Origin: Methylotenera_A sp031373695
GTDB taxonomy: Bacteria > Pseudomonadota > Gammaproteobacteria > Burkholderiales > Methylophilaceae
Direction of reading: 5' to 3'
NCBI GenBank assembly: GCA_031373695.1
Contig: JANMNC010000200.1
Location: forward strand, 1 to 17,908
DNA: 17,908 nucleotides
Shown here piece by piece: positions 5,108-13,483 of this stretch (its first letter is position 1; the number at the start of each line of letters is the position of its first letter). The position numbers and the translations under genes are program-made. The notes beneath the pieces were generated by a model. It did no database searches. It saw only the letters and a program-made list of their open reading frames with translations, and was not told where the DNA came from.

Positions 5108-7192
5108 ATGCATAAAGACTTGCCGAATTCAAACATGAAATTAATCATCTGGATTTTAGTCGGTGTGTTGGGCACATTCGCGTTAAGTACCATTGCCTTA
5201 AATCGTGGTGAAAGCATTAATGCGTTGTGGCTAATTACAGCGGCTGTGTGTATTTATGCGATTGCTTACCGCTTTTATGCCGCTTGGATTGCGGCTAAAG
5301 TATTGGTGATAGATGAAACGCGCGCCACGCCAGCAGAACGTTTGGACAATGGCCGCGATTACATGCCCACCAATAAGTGGGTGGTATTTGGTCACCATTT
5401 TGCGGCTATTGCTGGCCCAGGGCCTTTGGTTGGCCCAACCTTGGCAGCGCAGTTTGGTTATTTGCCTGGCACATTGTGGATATTGATTGGCGCGGTACTT
5501 GGCGGCGCGGTGCAAGATATGGTGACGCTATTTTTCTCAACCCGCCGCGATGGCCGCAGTTTAGGCCAAATGGCACGCGATGAAATTGGTGTGATAGGCG
5601 GTACAGCGGCATTAGTTGGCACGTTTTTAATCATGATTATCTTAATCGCTGTGCTAGGGCTAGTGGTCGTAAACGCAATGAAGCATAGCCCATGGGCAAC
5701 ATCCACCGTGGCGGCAACTATTCCCATCGCCATGTTAATTGGGCTTTATATGCGCCATATTCGGCCTGGCCGTGTGATGGAAGCATCTGCAATTGGCGTT
5801 GTTTTGCTGTTATTAAGCGTATTTGCAGGCGGCTGGATAGACCACAACGAAACTTTGCGCGTGTATTTTGACCACGATGGATTGCCGCTAGCCTTTGCCA
5901 TTATTGTGTATGGCTTTGCCGCAGCGGTGCTACCTGTGTGGCTGCTACTCGCCCCGCGTGATTATTTATCTACTTACATGAAGCTTGGCACAGTGATTTT
6001 ATTGGCAGTGGCGATTGTAATTTTGCGACCCGATATTCATATGCCTGCCATTACCCAATTTACCGACGGCTCTGGGCCGATTTTTGGCGGTAAATTGTTT
6101 CCGTTTGTGTTTATTACCATTGCCTGTGGCGCAATTTCTGGCTTTCATGCATTAATTGCAAGTGGCACAACACCAAAACTATTAGCTAACGAGCGCGATA
6201 TTCGCATGATTGGTTACGGGGCAATGTTGCTGGAATCTTTCGTCGCCATTATGGCGATGATTGCCGCAACGGTGCTAGAGCCTGGCGTGTTTTTTGCCAT
6301 TAATAGCCCGGCAGGGGTGGTAGGGGCAAACGCGGTTGATGCCGTGGCAAAAATTAATAGCTGGGGTTTTGCTGTAACGGTTGAACAAATGAACCAACTT
6401 GCCAAAGACATGGGCGAAAGCAGTTTATTTGCGCGTACAGGCGGTGCGCCTAGCTTGGCAGTAGGCATGGCAAGCATCTTTGGTAATGCATTTGGCAAAG
6501 GTTTGCTGGCATTGTGGTATCACTTTGCCATTATGTTTGAGGCAATATTTATTCTAACAACACTAGATGCTGGCACGCGGGTTGGCCGCTTTATGCTGCA
6601 AGATATGTTGGGAAACTTTAATAAGCGCTTAGGTGAAACTTCTTACATGCCATCTGTCTTATTTACCAGTAGCATTGTAGTGGCAGGTTGGGGTTACTTT
6701 TTGTACATTGGCGTAATTGACCCTAATGGTGGCGTTAATATTTTATGGCCACTGTTTGGTATTGCCAATCAAATGTTAGCGGCTATTGCTTTATGCGTGG
6801 CAACGGGCATATTGATTAAAACTGGCAAGCTGAAATTTGCGTGGATTACTGCTTTGCCATTGGCTTGGTTAGTAACGATTACCACCACAGCTGCGTATCA
6901 AAAAATATTTTCTGGTGACATTAGAATTGGTTTCTTCGCGGCGGCAAACGATTTAAGCACCAAATTGGCTAGTGGATTATTGCCAGCTGATAAAGCTGCC
7001 GTTGCGCCGCAGTTGATATTTAACCAACATTTAGATGCTTATCTCACAATGTTTTTTGTGGCAATGTTATGGATAGTAATTGTTGATATGTTAGTAGTTT
7101 GTATGCGGCATTTATCAGGGAAACCTATATTGCCATGTTCTGAAGTGCCACATACTGAAACGCAATTAAATGACGCATGGGTAAGAGACTAA
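5108..7192 (+). CDS. cstA: CstA-family inner-membrane transporter (carbon starvation protein A)
   Basis: This 694-residue multi-spanning protein has the usual length of the CstA/BtsT (YjiY) family, which imports pyruvate and possibly peptides by proton symport. The family core is clear at residues 78-140: LDNGRDYMPTNKWVVFGHHF, AIAGPGPLVGPTLAAQ and FGYLPGTLWILIGAVLGGAVQD. Later segments such as GAISGFHALIASGTTPK, FEAIFILTTLDAGTR and WPLFGIANQMLA also fit. At least 14 hydrophobic stretches are visible. The chosen ATG has only a weak upstream purine run; Met10 (5135) is an alternative that would shorten the hydrophilic N-terminus. The stop overlaps the ybdD start as TAATG, so translation is probably coupled. 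A TATACT -10-like hexamer at 5065 has no good -35 partner. CstA and BtsT cannot be separated here. Confidence 0.93.
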   Translation: MHKDLPNSNMKLIIWILVGVLGTFALSTIALNRGESINALWLITAAVCIYAIAYRFYAAWIAAKVLVIDETRATPAERLDNGRDYMPTNKWVVFGHHFAAIAGPGPLVGPTLAAQFGYLPGTLWILIGAVLGGAVQDMVTLFFSTRRDGRSLGQMARDEIGVIGGTAALVGTFLIMIILIAVLGLVVVNAMKHSPWATSTVAATIPIAMLIGLYMRHIRPGRVMEASAIGVVLLLLSVFAGGWIDHNETLRVYFDHDGLPLAFAIIVYGFAAAVLPVWLLLAPRDYLSTYMKLGTVILLAVAIVILRPDIHMPAITQFTDGSGPIFGGKLFPFVFITIACGAISGFHALIASGTTPKLLANERDIRMIGYGAMLLESFVAIMAMIAATVLEPGVFFAINSPAGVVGANAVDAVAKINSWGFAVTVEQMNQLAKDMGESSLFARTGGAPSLAVGMASIFGNAFGKGLLALWYHFAIMFEAIFILTTLDAGTRVGRFMLQDMLGNFNKRLGETSYMPSVLFTSSIVVAGWGYFLYIGVIDPNGGVNILWPLFGIANQMLAAIALCVATGILIKTGKLKFAWITALPLAWLVTITTTAAYQKIFSGDIRIGFFAAANDLSTKLASGLLPADKAAVAPQLIFNQHLDAYLTMFFVAMLWIVIVDMLVVCMRHLSGKPILPCSEVPHTETQLNDAWVRD

Positions 7193-7383
7193 TGCTAAAA
7201 AAACTACGCCATTGTTGGCATTTAATAAAACAATTATCTGGTGATACTGCTTATGAGCAATATCTAAAGCATCATGCAGAGTTTCATGCGTGTAGTGTTG
7301 ATGCGCCAGCAGCCATTTCGCGCAAAGATTTTTATAAGCTATGGCAAGACACAAAATGGACAGGAGTTAATCGTTGTTGTTAG
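7192..7383 (+). CDS. ybdD: YbdD/YjiX family small protein (DUF466)
   Basis: This 63-residue protein starts at the ATG overlapping the cstA stop (TAATG at 7190-7194). An in-frame ATG 15 bp upstream exists but lies inside cstA. It fits the YbdD/YjiX family in length, in the pattern AYEQYLKHH...ISRKDFYKLWQD, and in the diagnostic C-terminal Arg-Cys-Cys (61-63). These proteins are encoded immediately after cstA or btsT in many proteobacteria and are thought to assist the transporter; the mechanism is not known to me. The terminal Cys pair suggests metal or thiol chemistry, but that is speculation. Its end overlaps the next gene by 10 bp, keeping the three genes in one translational unit. Confidence 0.9.
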   Translation: MLKKLRHCWHLIKQLSGDTAYEQYLKHHAEFHACSVDAPAAISRKDFYKLWQDTKWTGVNRCC

Positions 7384-7670
7384 ATAAGACTTTAATAAGT
7401 AATGATTTAACTATTAAAACGTTAAGTGAAGAAGATGTTTCACGCGTAATTGAAATGGCTTGGGAAGATCGCACCCCGTTCGAGGCTATTGAGTTTCAGT
7501 TTGGGTTAAATCAAGATGGCGTTATTAAGCTGATGCGAAAAAACTTAAAGTTAAACTCGTTTAAACTATGGCGTGAACGCACGCATGGCCAAATAACAAA
7601 ACACCTTAAATTACGCAGCGCAGATATCAATCGCCATCAATCAAAGCAGCACAATAAGATTCACAGATAA
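7374..7670 (+). CDS. Conserved small protein, TIGR03643/DUF2805 type
   Basis: This 98-residue protein has a conserved core at about 22-82 (VSRVIEMAWEDRTPFEAIE, FGL, VIKLMRKNLK, SFKLWRERT.G..TKH) that I recognise as the TIGR03643/DUF2805 family of unknown function. The basic, helix-rich core looks like a helix-turn-helix fold, so nucleic-acid binding is plausible but unproven. The start is TTG at 7374 (TTG at 7377 is an alternative), chosen because AGGAG (7362-7366) lies 7 nt upstream and no ATG is available before the core. It overlaps ybdD by 10 bp and belongs to the cstA operon. The tail from about 83 is polar and basic (HQSKQHNKIHR). Family assignment is from memory of the pattern. Confidence 0.8.
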   Translation: MLLDKTLISNDLTIKTLSEEDVSRVIEMAWEDRTPFEAIEFQFGLNQDGVIKLMRKNLKLNSFKLWRERTHGQITKHLKLRSADINRHQSKQHNKIHR

Positions 7671-7684
7671 AAATTACAACAAAA

Positions 7685-7711
7685 TTACAACGCGCTTACA
7701 GGCGGTTGTAA
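7685..7711 (-). terminator. Terminator between convergent genes, overlapping the small ORF's stop
   Basis: TTACAAC (7685-7691) pairs with GTTGTAA (7705-7711), and CGC (7693-7695) with GCG (7702-7704), leaving one bulged G and a 6-nt loop. On the minus strand the stem is followed by TTTTGTTGTAATTTTTATC, a fair U-rich tail. On the plus strand the tail (ATCTTATCTAT) is weaker. The minus-strand stop codon of the small ORF lies in the loop. It may serve both convergent units. Confidence 0.5.
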
Positions 7712-7875
7712 ATCTTATCTATCTGCATTTCATCAGTATCAGCCTGACTATTAAGGTCATACTCAGTAGCAGCATTATCTGCCCTGCGTTTATTTACTTT
7801 AATTGGCATGTATTCTGCAATGGTGTAACTAAACTCAGGCTCTTTTTTAAACAACTTTTCAAATAAATTTTTCAT
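7696..7875 (-). CDS. Small hypothetical protein (59 aa)
   Basis: I do not recognise this short ORF. From the ATG at 7875 it reads MKNLFEKLFKK, then a mixed, rather acidic polar region ending DKIYNRL. There is no signal peptide, transmembrane helix or cysteine. The start is chosen because GAGAAG and AGGTG lie just upstream; an upstream in-frame TTG at 7890 is less likely. It converges with the cstA operon and ends inside a terminator-like hairpin, which favours a real gene. The amphipathic N-terminal helix could contact the membrane or a partner. Coding status is uncertain. Confidence 0.45.
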   Translation of the reverse strand: MKNLFEKLFKKEPEFSYTIAEYMPIKVNKRRADNAATEYDLNSQADTDEMQIDKIYNRL

Positions 7876-8068
7876 CACCTGTCTTCTCAAAATATCGCTT
7901 AATAGCGTTAATAGTTAATTAGCAAGCTGCATGCCAATATATTGAAAAGAATTTTTTAATTAGGTAGTTGATTTATATAGAATATCTTTAACTATAGGTT
8001 AGTTGGCAATTGGCAAGTGTCGCGTTTTTAATCGCTTTGTTGGCTTTTCGTCAAATGATGTTTACCGA

Positions 8069-8860
8069 TTAGCCAAATTTATGTTGATTAGCGCTAAACC
8101 ACATCCAAATGCCAATTAATACCATAGGCAAGCTTAGCCATTGCCCCATGCTAAAACCTAATTGTAATAGGCCCAAGTTTTCATCAGGCTGGCGGGTGAA
8201 TTCCACCAAAAATCTAAATGCGCCATAACCTACTAAAAACAACGCAGAAATTGCGCCTATCGCTCTAGGTTTTCGCGAAAACCACCATAATATTGCAAAT
8301 AGTGCGATGCCTTCTAGTGCAAATTCGTACAACTGCGAGGGGTGGCGCACAAGGGTATCTGCCTGCGGAAAAATCATGCCAAAAGTGGAGTTGGTAGCGC
8401 GACCCCACAACTCGCCGTTGATAAAGTTACCCATTCGACCTGCCCCCAAGCCAATAGGCACAAGGGGTGCAACAAAATCCATAATTTTCAACCAAGGTTG
8501 CTGGTGTTTTTTATTAAATAAAAACATAGCAATTAAAACACCTAAAAAGCCGCCATGAAAACTCATGCCGCCTTGCCAAATTTTAAAAATATCTAGAGGG
8601 TTTTGCATAAAGCCGCCAGATTGGTAAAACAAGACATAACCAATACGCCCGCCTAAAATGACACCTAGCGCACCATAAAATAAAGCATCATCTAGCATTT
8701 GATTGGTCCAGCCAAACCAAGGCTTATGTTTGATTTGGTAACGTCCTAGGCCTAAGAATGCTAAAAAACCAATTAAGTACATTAATCCGTACCAATGAAT
8801 GCCGAAGCTATCGGTGATATGTAAGGCTACAGGGTCAAATTGTGGGTGAGTTAATATCAT
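8069..8860 (-). CDS. lgt: Phosphatidylglycerol--prolipoprotein diacylglyceryl transferase
   Basis: Lgt transfers diacylglycerol from phosphatidylglycerol to the lipobox cysteine of prolipoproteins, the first step of lipoprotein maturation in the inner membrane. The 263-residue sequence has the family hallmarks: IHWYGLMYLIGF near the N-terminus, GGRIGYVLFY (70-79), the essential HGG segment (His102), and GRMGNFINGELWGR (141-154) with Arg142, Asn145, Asn148, Glu150 and Arg154. The C-terminal VEFTRQPD carries Arg223, equivalent to the essential second arginine of E. coli Lgt. About seven hydrophobic segments are visible. It is somewhat shorter than the E. coli protein (291 residues), within the family's range. 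An AGG lies 6 nt before the ATG. It is divergent from the PAS-GGDEF-EAL gene; the 178 bp downstream shows no clear terminator. Confidence 0.96.
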   Translation of the reverse strand: MILTHPQFDPVALHITDSFGIHWYGLMYLIGFLAFLGLGRYQIKHKPWFGWTNQMLDDALFYGALGVILGGRIGYVLFYQSGGFMQNPLDIFKIWQGGMSFHGGFLGVLIAMFLFNKKHQQPWLKIMDFVAPLVPIGLGAGRMGNFINGELWGRATNSTFGMIFPQADTLVRHPSQLYEFALEGIALFAILWWFSRKPRAIGAISALFLVGYGAFRFLVEFTRQPDENLGLLQLGFSMGQWLSLPMVLIGIWMWFSANQHKFG

Positions 8861-8870
8861 AAAAACCTAA

Positions 8871-8900
8871 TTGATTTAGGGGATTTTGCTAACTTAAAAT
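8871..8900 (+). promoter_or_regulatory. Possible sigma-70 promoter of the PAS-GGDEF-EAL gene
   Basis: TTGATT (8871-8876), an 18-bp spacer and TAAAAT (8895-8900) match the -35 and -10 consensus at 4 and 5 of 6 positions. A start near 8907 would leave a 5' UTR of about 64 nt. In AT-rich DNA such matches arise by chance. Confidence 0.38.
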
Positions 8901-8970
8901 TTATGTTATGGTTCGGGTCTAATTACAATAAGAACAAAAATTAAATTATGTATAAAAAGAAATTGCTAGC

Positions 8971-11466
8971 ATGATAGAGGGCGTTGAGAATCCACTGCTA
9001 GCATCACAAAATGCTAGTTTAACCTTTAATGCAGATTTTCTAGCTAATTTCGTGACCACGCTAGCGGCTATCTTTCAAGATTCGCCAGATTGTGTGGCAA
9101 TTTATGCCCCCGATACTAACGTTATATATGCCAACAAAAGCCTAGAAAACACATGGGGCTACAGCTTAGAGCACGCCCAAGCTCGCCAAGATCTATCACC
9201 AGAAGGCTATAAGCCATACCGCGATGCATTGCAAAGTGTGTTGACTACAGGCGCCCCCGTTTCATTTTTGTTTGAATGCCCGCTATCGAGTATGCGGCGT
9301 CAAATAAACGATTTAATATCGATGACGGCCATTAAAAACAGCAGCCAAAGTATTTTAGGTGTAATTGCAATAGGCAGAAATCTAGATGACTACAAACACA
9401 ATCAATATCAGGCATTAGCGCAAAAAGAGCGCTATCAACGCGCCTTAATTGATACTTTTCCTTTTATGGTATGGCTTAAAGATATTGATAGCCGCTTTTT
9501 AGCGATTAACAATGCTTTTGCAAAATTAATTGGTGTAACGCATTCTGACGATGCTATTGGTAAAAGTGATTATGACTACTTTCCTTCAAGTGCAGCCGAT
9601 AGTTACGTAGGGCGTGATAAAGAGGTGATTTTAACGGCGTTGCCAAATATTTCGGTTGAAATTATTCATAATGAAACGGGTGAAATGCACTGGGCCGAGG
9701 TGTATAAATCACCTGTATTAATCGATGGTAAAGCAATCGGCACTGTTGGATTTGCTAGAGATTTATCAGAGTTTAAAAAACTTCAGGCTGATATCTCTCA
9801 AACTAAATCGGAATATATTGCATTAATAGAAAATCTGCCTTTGGGCATCATGCGTTACGATTTGGGCTATAAATGTATTTTTATGAGTGCCTATTGCGAG
9901 CGCTTATCTGGTTTGCCAGTAGAGAGAATGCTAGGAAAATTACCGGCTGAGTTTTTTCATATGCCCCATTTGAGTTCGGGCGCCGAAGAAATAGAGCAGC
10001 GCTTTGATCAAGTACTGCAATCGGGCAACCCGCAGCTGTTTGAAATGTATAACGATATGCAAGGCCAGCAAATGGCACTGCTAATTAGAATTGTGCCTGA
10101 GTTTAATGTTCACAAAAAAGTGACGGGCATGATGATGTTAGCCAGTGATATTTCTGAATTAAGCGAATATCGCGAGCAAGTTGAGTATATGGCTTATCAC
10201 GATGCGTTGACTAAGCTGCCTAATCGCACTATGTTTAATAAGCGCCTTATTTCAGTGCTTGCAAACTCGCGGCGTCAGCAACAACTATTTGGTGTGCTGA
10301 TGATTGATTTAGATCATTTTAAATCGATTAACGATACGTTAGGCCATAGCGTTGGAGACGAGTTATTAATTGAAGCGGCGGGGCGAATTGTTAACGCTTT
10401 ACGAAGCGGTGATTCTATCGCGCGTTTGGGTGGTGATGAGTTCGCGGTGTTAATACAAGATGTTATCCATATAGAAGATTTGGGTAGGCTTGCAGCTAAA
10501 ATTGTGCAAGCGCTGGCACTGCCTTTTTATGTGGCTGGGCAAGAGCTTTTTGTAACAGCCAGTATCGGTATCGCTGCTTACCCACAAGACACAAAAAATG
10601 TGGATGATTTATTGCGATACGCAGATGTCGCCATGTATGCAGCTAAAAAACAAGGCCGTAATAACTACCAATACTTTGTGCCAGAGCTCAATCAAAACAT
10701 ATCGCAGCGCTTGCAATTGCAAACTGAGTTAATGCATGCTATTGAAAAAGAAGAGTTTTATTTAAACTACCAGCCATTAGTCTACTTGGCTAGTGGTGAA
10801 ATTATTGGTGTAGAAGCGCTATTACGCTGGAATAACGCTACATTAGGCGAAGTGTATCCAGATGAGTTTATACCACTGGCTGAAGAACTGGGTGTGATTA
10901 CCGAAATTGGCCGCTGGGTAATGATGCGTGCTTTTGAAGATGCGGCAAGTGTTAATTTAAAGCGTGAAAAACCATTAATGTTTGCAGTTAACTTATCGGC
11001 GCGTCAGTTTTTGCGCTACGATATTTTTGCAGCAGTGCAGTACTGCTTAAGTTTAACTAACTGTAACCCCGCTTGGATTACGTTAGAAATTACCGAGAGC
11101 TTACTGCTGAACGATTCTGAGCAAGTATTAGCTACTTTAGATAACTTTGCCGCTTTGGGTATTAAAATTGCGATTGATGATTTTGGTACTGGCTACTCCT
11201 CACTTTCTTATTTGAATAAGTTTCCAATTAGTGAAGTTAAAATTGATAGAAGTTTTGTTAGTGATATTACTCTTGATGAAAATGATGCGAAGTTAGTTAA
11301 AGCCGTTATTGGTATGGCGCTAAGTTTAGGTAAAGAACTGATTGCAGAAGGTGTAGAAACTCAAGCACAGGCAGATTTACTTAAAAGTTGGGGTTGTAAT
11401 ATTGGGCAGGGTTATTTATTTAGCAAGCCTTTAAGCTTTAAGCAGCTTTTGCTAACATTAAAATAA
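8971..11466 (+). CDS. PAS-GGDEF-EAL cyclic-di-GMP synthase/phosphodiesterase
   Basis: This 831-residue sensor-effector has no visible transmembrane segment and is probably cytosolic. Three PAS-like domains lie at about 25-140, 152-272 and 278-400; the second has a clear PAS_4-like pattern (PFMVWLKDIDSRFLAINNAF). The diguanylate cyclase domain (about 405-570) has LMIDLDHFKSINDTLGH and an intact GGDEF at 487-491. An RSGD motif at 478-481 sits where the RxxD inhibitory site is expected, so product inhibition is plausible. The EAL domain (about 580-831) keeps the metal and catalytic residues: Glu615 (EALLRW), Asn674, Glu706, Asp736-Asp737 (DDFGTGYSSL), Lys757 and Glu793 (EGVE). Both activities may therefore be functional, with PAS input choosing the direction. 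The PAS ligand is not evident. The start has poor ribosome-site support; a tiny upstream ORF overlaps it as ATGA. Confidence 0.94.
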   Translation: MIEGVENPLLASQNASLTFNADFLANFVTTLAAIFQDSPDCVAIYAPDTNVIYANKSLENTWGYSLEHAQARQDLSPEGYKPYRDALQSVLTTGAPVSFLFECPLSSMRRQINDLISMTAIKNSSQSILGVIAIGRNLDDYKHNQYQALAQKERYQRALIDTFPFMVWLKDIDSRFLAINNAFAKLIGVTHSDDAIGKSDYDYFPSSAADSYVGRDKEVILTALPNISVEIIHNETGEMHWAEVYKSPVLIDGKAIGTVGFARDLSEFKKLQADISQTKSEYIALIENLPLGIMRYDLGYKCIFMSAYCERLSGLPVERMLGKLPAEFFHMPHLSSGAEEIEQRFDQVLQSGNPQLFEMYNDMQGQQMALLIRIVPEFNVHKKVTGMMMLASDISELSEYREQVEYMAYHDALTKLPNRTMFNKRLISVLANSRRQQQLFGVLMIDLDHFKSINDTLGHSVGDELLIEAAGRIVNALRSGDSIARLGGDEFAVLIQDVIHIEDLGRLAAKIVQALALPFYVAGQELFVTASIGIAAYPQDTKNVDDLLRYADVAMYAAKKQGRNNYQYFVPELNQNISQRLQLQTELMHAIEKEEFYLNYQPLVYLASGEIIGVEALLRWNNATLGEVYPDEFIPLAEELGVITEIGRWVMMRAFEDAASVNLKREKPLMFAVNLSARQFLRYDIFAAVQYCLSLTNCNPAWITLEITESLLLNDSEQVLATLDNFAALGIKIAIDDFGTGYSSLSYLNKFPISEVKIDRSFVSDITLDENDAKLVKAVIGMALSLGKELIAEGVETQAQADLLKSWGCNIGQGYLFSKPLSFKQLLLTLK

Positions 11467-11586
11467 TTTAGCAGTACAATAAATAAGCTTAATTGCACGC
11501 CATTTAAGCATAAGATGTAAAAACCTGCTCACCTAGGCGCTGCATCGGCTAAAATAATACATTAAGTATTTTTTAGGATTTATATC

Positions 11587-13437
11587 ATGCCTGTTTATCG
11601 CTCTCGAACCACTACTCATGGCCGTAACATGGCAGGTGCGCGTGCATTATGGCGTGCTACTGGCATGAAAGATGGCGATTTTGAAAAACCAATCATCGCT
11701 ATTTCAAACTCATTTACCCAATTTGTACCAGGCCATGTGCATTTAAAAGACTTGGGCCAATTAGTTGCACGTGAAATTGAGCGCGCAGGTGGCGTTGCTA
11801 AAGAATTCAACACTATTGCTGTTGATGATGGCATTGCGATGGGCCACTCTGGCATGCTTTATAGCCTGCCCAGCCGCGATTTAATTGCAGATAGCGTGGA
11901 ATACATGGTGAACGCACACTGCGCCGATGCGTTGGTGTGTATTTCTAATTGCGACAAAATTACCCCTGGCATGCTGATGGCGGCACTGCGTTTAAATATT
12001 CCAGTAGTATTTGTGTCTGGCGGACCAATGGAAGCGGGCAAAGTTAATTGGCAAGGCGAAGAGCTTAAGCTTGATTTGGTAGATGCGATGGTAGCTGCAG
12101 CCGATAGTAAAGTCAGTGACGAAAAATCAGAAGCGATTGAGCGTTCTGCTTGCCCAACCTGCGGTTCATGCTCGGGTATGTTTACCGCTAACTCGATGAA
12201 CTGTTTAACCGAAGCCTTGGGTTTAAGCTTGCCTGGTAATGGTTCTACGCTTGCCACACATGGCGCAAGAAAAGAATTATTTTTAAAAGCAGGCCGCTTA
12301 ATTGTAGAGCTGGCAAAACGCCATTACGAACAAGATGACTATTCAGTGTTGCCGCGGTCTATTGCTAATCTACAAGCGTTTGAAAACGCCATGGCCTTAG
12401 ATGTGTCGATGGGTGGCTCAACTAACACGGTATTGCATTTGCTGGCTGCAGCCCACGAGGCGGAGATTGATTTCACTATGTCGGATATTGATCGCATATC
12501 ACGTAAGGTTCCGTGTTTAAGCAAAGTGGCACCTGCTACGCAAAAATATCATATGGAAGACGTACACCGCGCTGGCGGCGTGATGGGCATATTGGGTGAA
12601 TTAGATCGTGCTGGTTTGATCCATCGCGATATTCCTACCGTGCATAGCCCAAGCATGGGCGAGGCACTAGCAAAATGGGATATTAAAGTGACCAGCGACG
12701 AAGAAGTGAAAAAATTCTATCGTGCTGCACCGGGTGGCATCATAACAACCATCGCGTTTAGCCAAAGCATGTTATACCCCACACTAGACGACGACCGCAG
12801 CGAGGGCTGCATTCGCGATAAAGCACATGCTTATTCGCAAGACGGTGGACTGGCGGTGTTGTACGGCAATATTGCTTTAGATGGCTGCATAGTCAAAACG
12901 GCGGGTGTCGATGACAGCATCCTTAAGTTTACTGGCCGTGCACGCATTTTTGAAAGCCAAGATGCGGCGGTTGAAGCCATTATGGCAGATCAAATTGTAG
13001 CAGGTGATGTGGTGGTGATTCGCTACGAAGGCCCGCGTGGCGGCCCTGGCATGCAAGAAATGTTATACCCAACCAGCTATTTAAAATCTAAGGAACTAGG
13101 TAAGCTCTGTGCGTTACTAACAGATGGACGATTCTCAGGTGGTACTTCGGGCTTAAGTATCGGCCATGCATCACCAGAAGCGGCTGAGGGCGGCGCCATT
13201 GGCTTGGTGGAAGAGGGCGACACCATTGAAATTGATATTCCTAACCGTACCATACACCTGGCTATTTCTGATGAAGAAATGGCGCATCGGCGTGCGCATA
13301 TGGAAGCCAAAGGCAAGCTTGCTTGGAAGCCAGTCAATCGTGAACGCCATGTTTCGCCAGCCTTGCGTGCTTATGCAGCAATGAGTACCAGCGCGGCTCG
13401 TGGCGCAGTGCGCGATGTGTCGCAAATAGAAAAATAG
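11587..13437 (+). CDS. ilvD: Dihydroxy-acid dehydratase
   Basis: IlvD dehydrates 2,3-dihydroxy-isovalerate and 2,3-dihydroxy-3-methylvalerate to the 2-keto acid precursors of valine, leucine and isoleucine, in the cytosol. The 616-residue length equals E. coli IlvD, and the N-terminus follows it closely (YRSRTTTHGRNMAGARALWRA in part). Expected ligands of the oxygen-sensitive Fe-S cluster are Cys122 (SNCDKITPGM) and Cys195 (TCGSCSGMF). The Mg site is indicated by Asp81 (VDDGIAMGHSGM), Asp123 and the lysine Lys124, which is carbamylated in the family. The C-terminus has TDGRFSGGTSGLSIGHASPEAAEGG. AGGA 9-10 nt before the ATG supports the start. The 120-bp leader contains a weak TTGCAC-N17-TGTAAA promoter candidate (11493-11521) and no obvious leader peptide rich in branched-chain codons. 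No other ilv gene is nearby. Confidence 0.97.
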   Translation: MPVYRSRTTTHGRNMAGARALWRATGMKDGDFEKPIIAISNSFTQFVPGHVHLKDLGQLVAREIERAGGVAKEFNTIAVDDGIAMGHSGMLYSLPSRDLIADSVEYMVNAHCADALVCISNCDKITPGMLMAALRLNIPVVFVSGGPMEAGKVNWQGEELKLDLVDAMVAAADSKVSDEKSEAIERSACPTCGSCSGMFTANSMNCLTEALGLSLPGNGSTLATHGARKELFLKAGRLIVELAKRHYEQDDYSVLPRSIANLQAFENAMALDVSMGGSTNTVLHLLAAAHEAEIDFTMSDIDRISRKVPCLSKVAPATQKYHMEDVHRAGGVMGILGELDRAGLIHRDIPTVHSPSMGEALAKWDIKVTSDEEVKKFYRAAPGGIITTIAFSQSMLYPTLDDDRSEGCIRDKAHAYSQDGGLAVLYGNIALDGCIVKTAGVDDSILKFTGRARIFESQDAAVEAIMADQIVAGDVVVIRYEGPRGGPGMQEMLYPTSYLKSKELGKLCALLTDGRFSGGTSGLSIGHASPEAAEGGAIGLVEEGDTIEIDIPNRTIHLAISDEEMAHRRAHMEAKGKLAWKPVNRERHVSPALRAYAAMSTSAARGAVRDVSQIEK

Positions 13438-13483
13438 CTAAGCACGAATTAAAGCGCTAATTTAACTAGAGTGAATAAAGATA

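Noticed and set aside
7177..7191. Upstream ATG start for ybdD inside cstA
   Set aside because: The family N-terminus and the TAATG overlap favour the ATG at 7192.
7876..7890. TTG start extending the small minus-strand ORF by five codons
   Set aside because: The ATG at 7875 has purine-rich upstream sequence and is the more economical start.
11551..11574. AATAC-N5-GTATT followed by T residues just before ilvD as an attenuator
   Set aside because: The stem is only five A-T-rich pairs, and no leader peptide with branched-chain codons is visible upstream.
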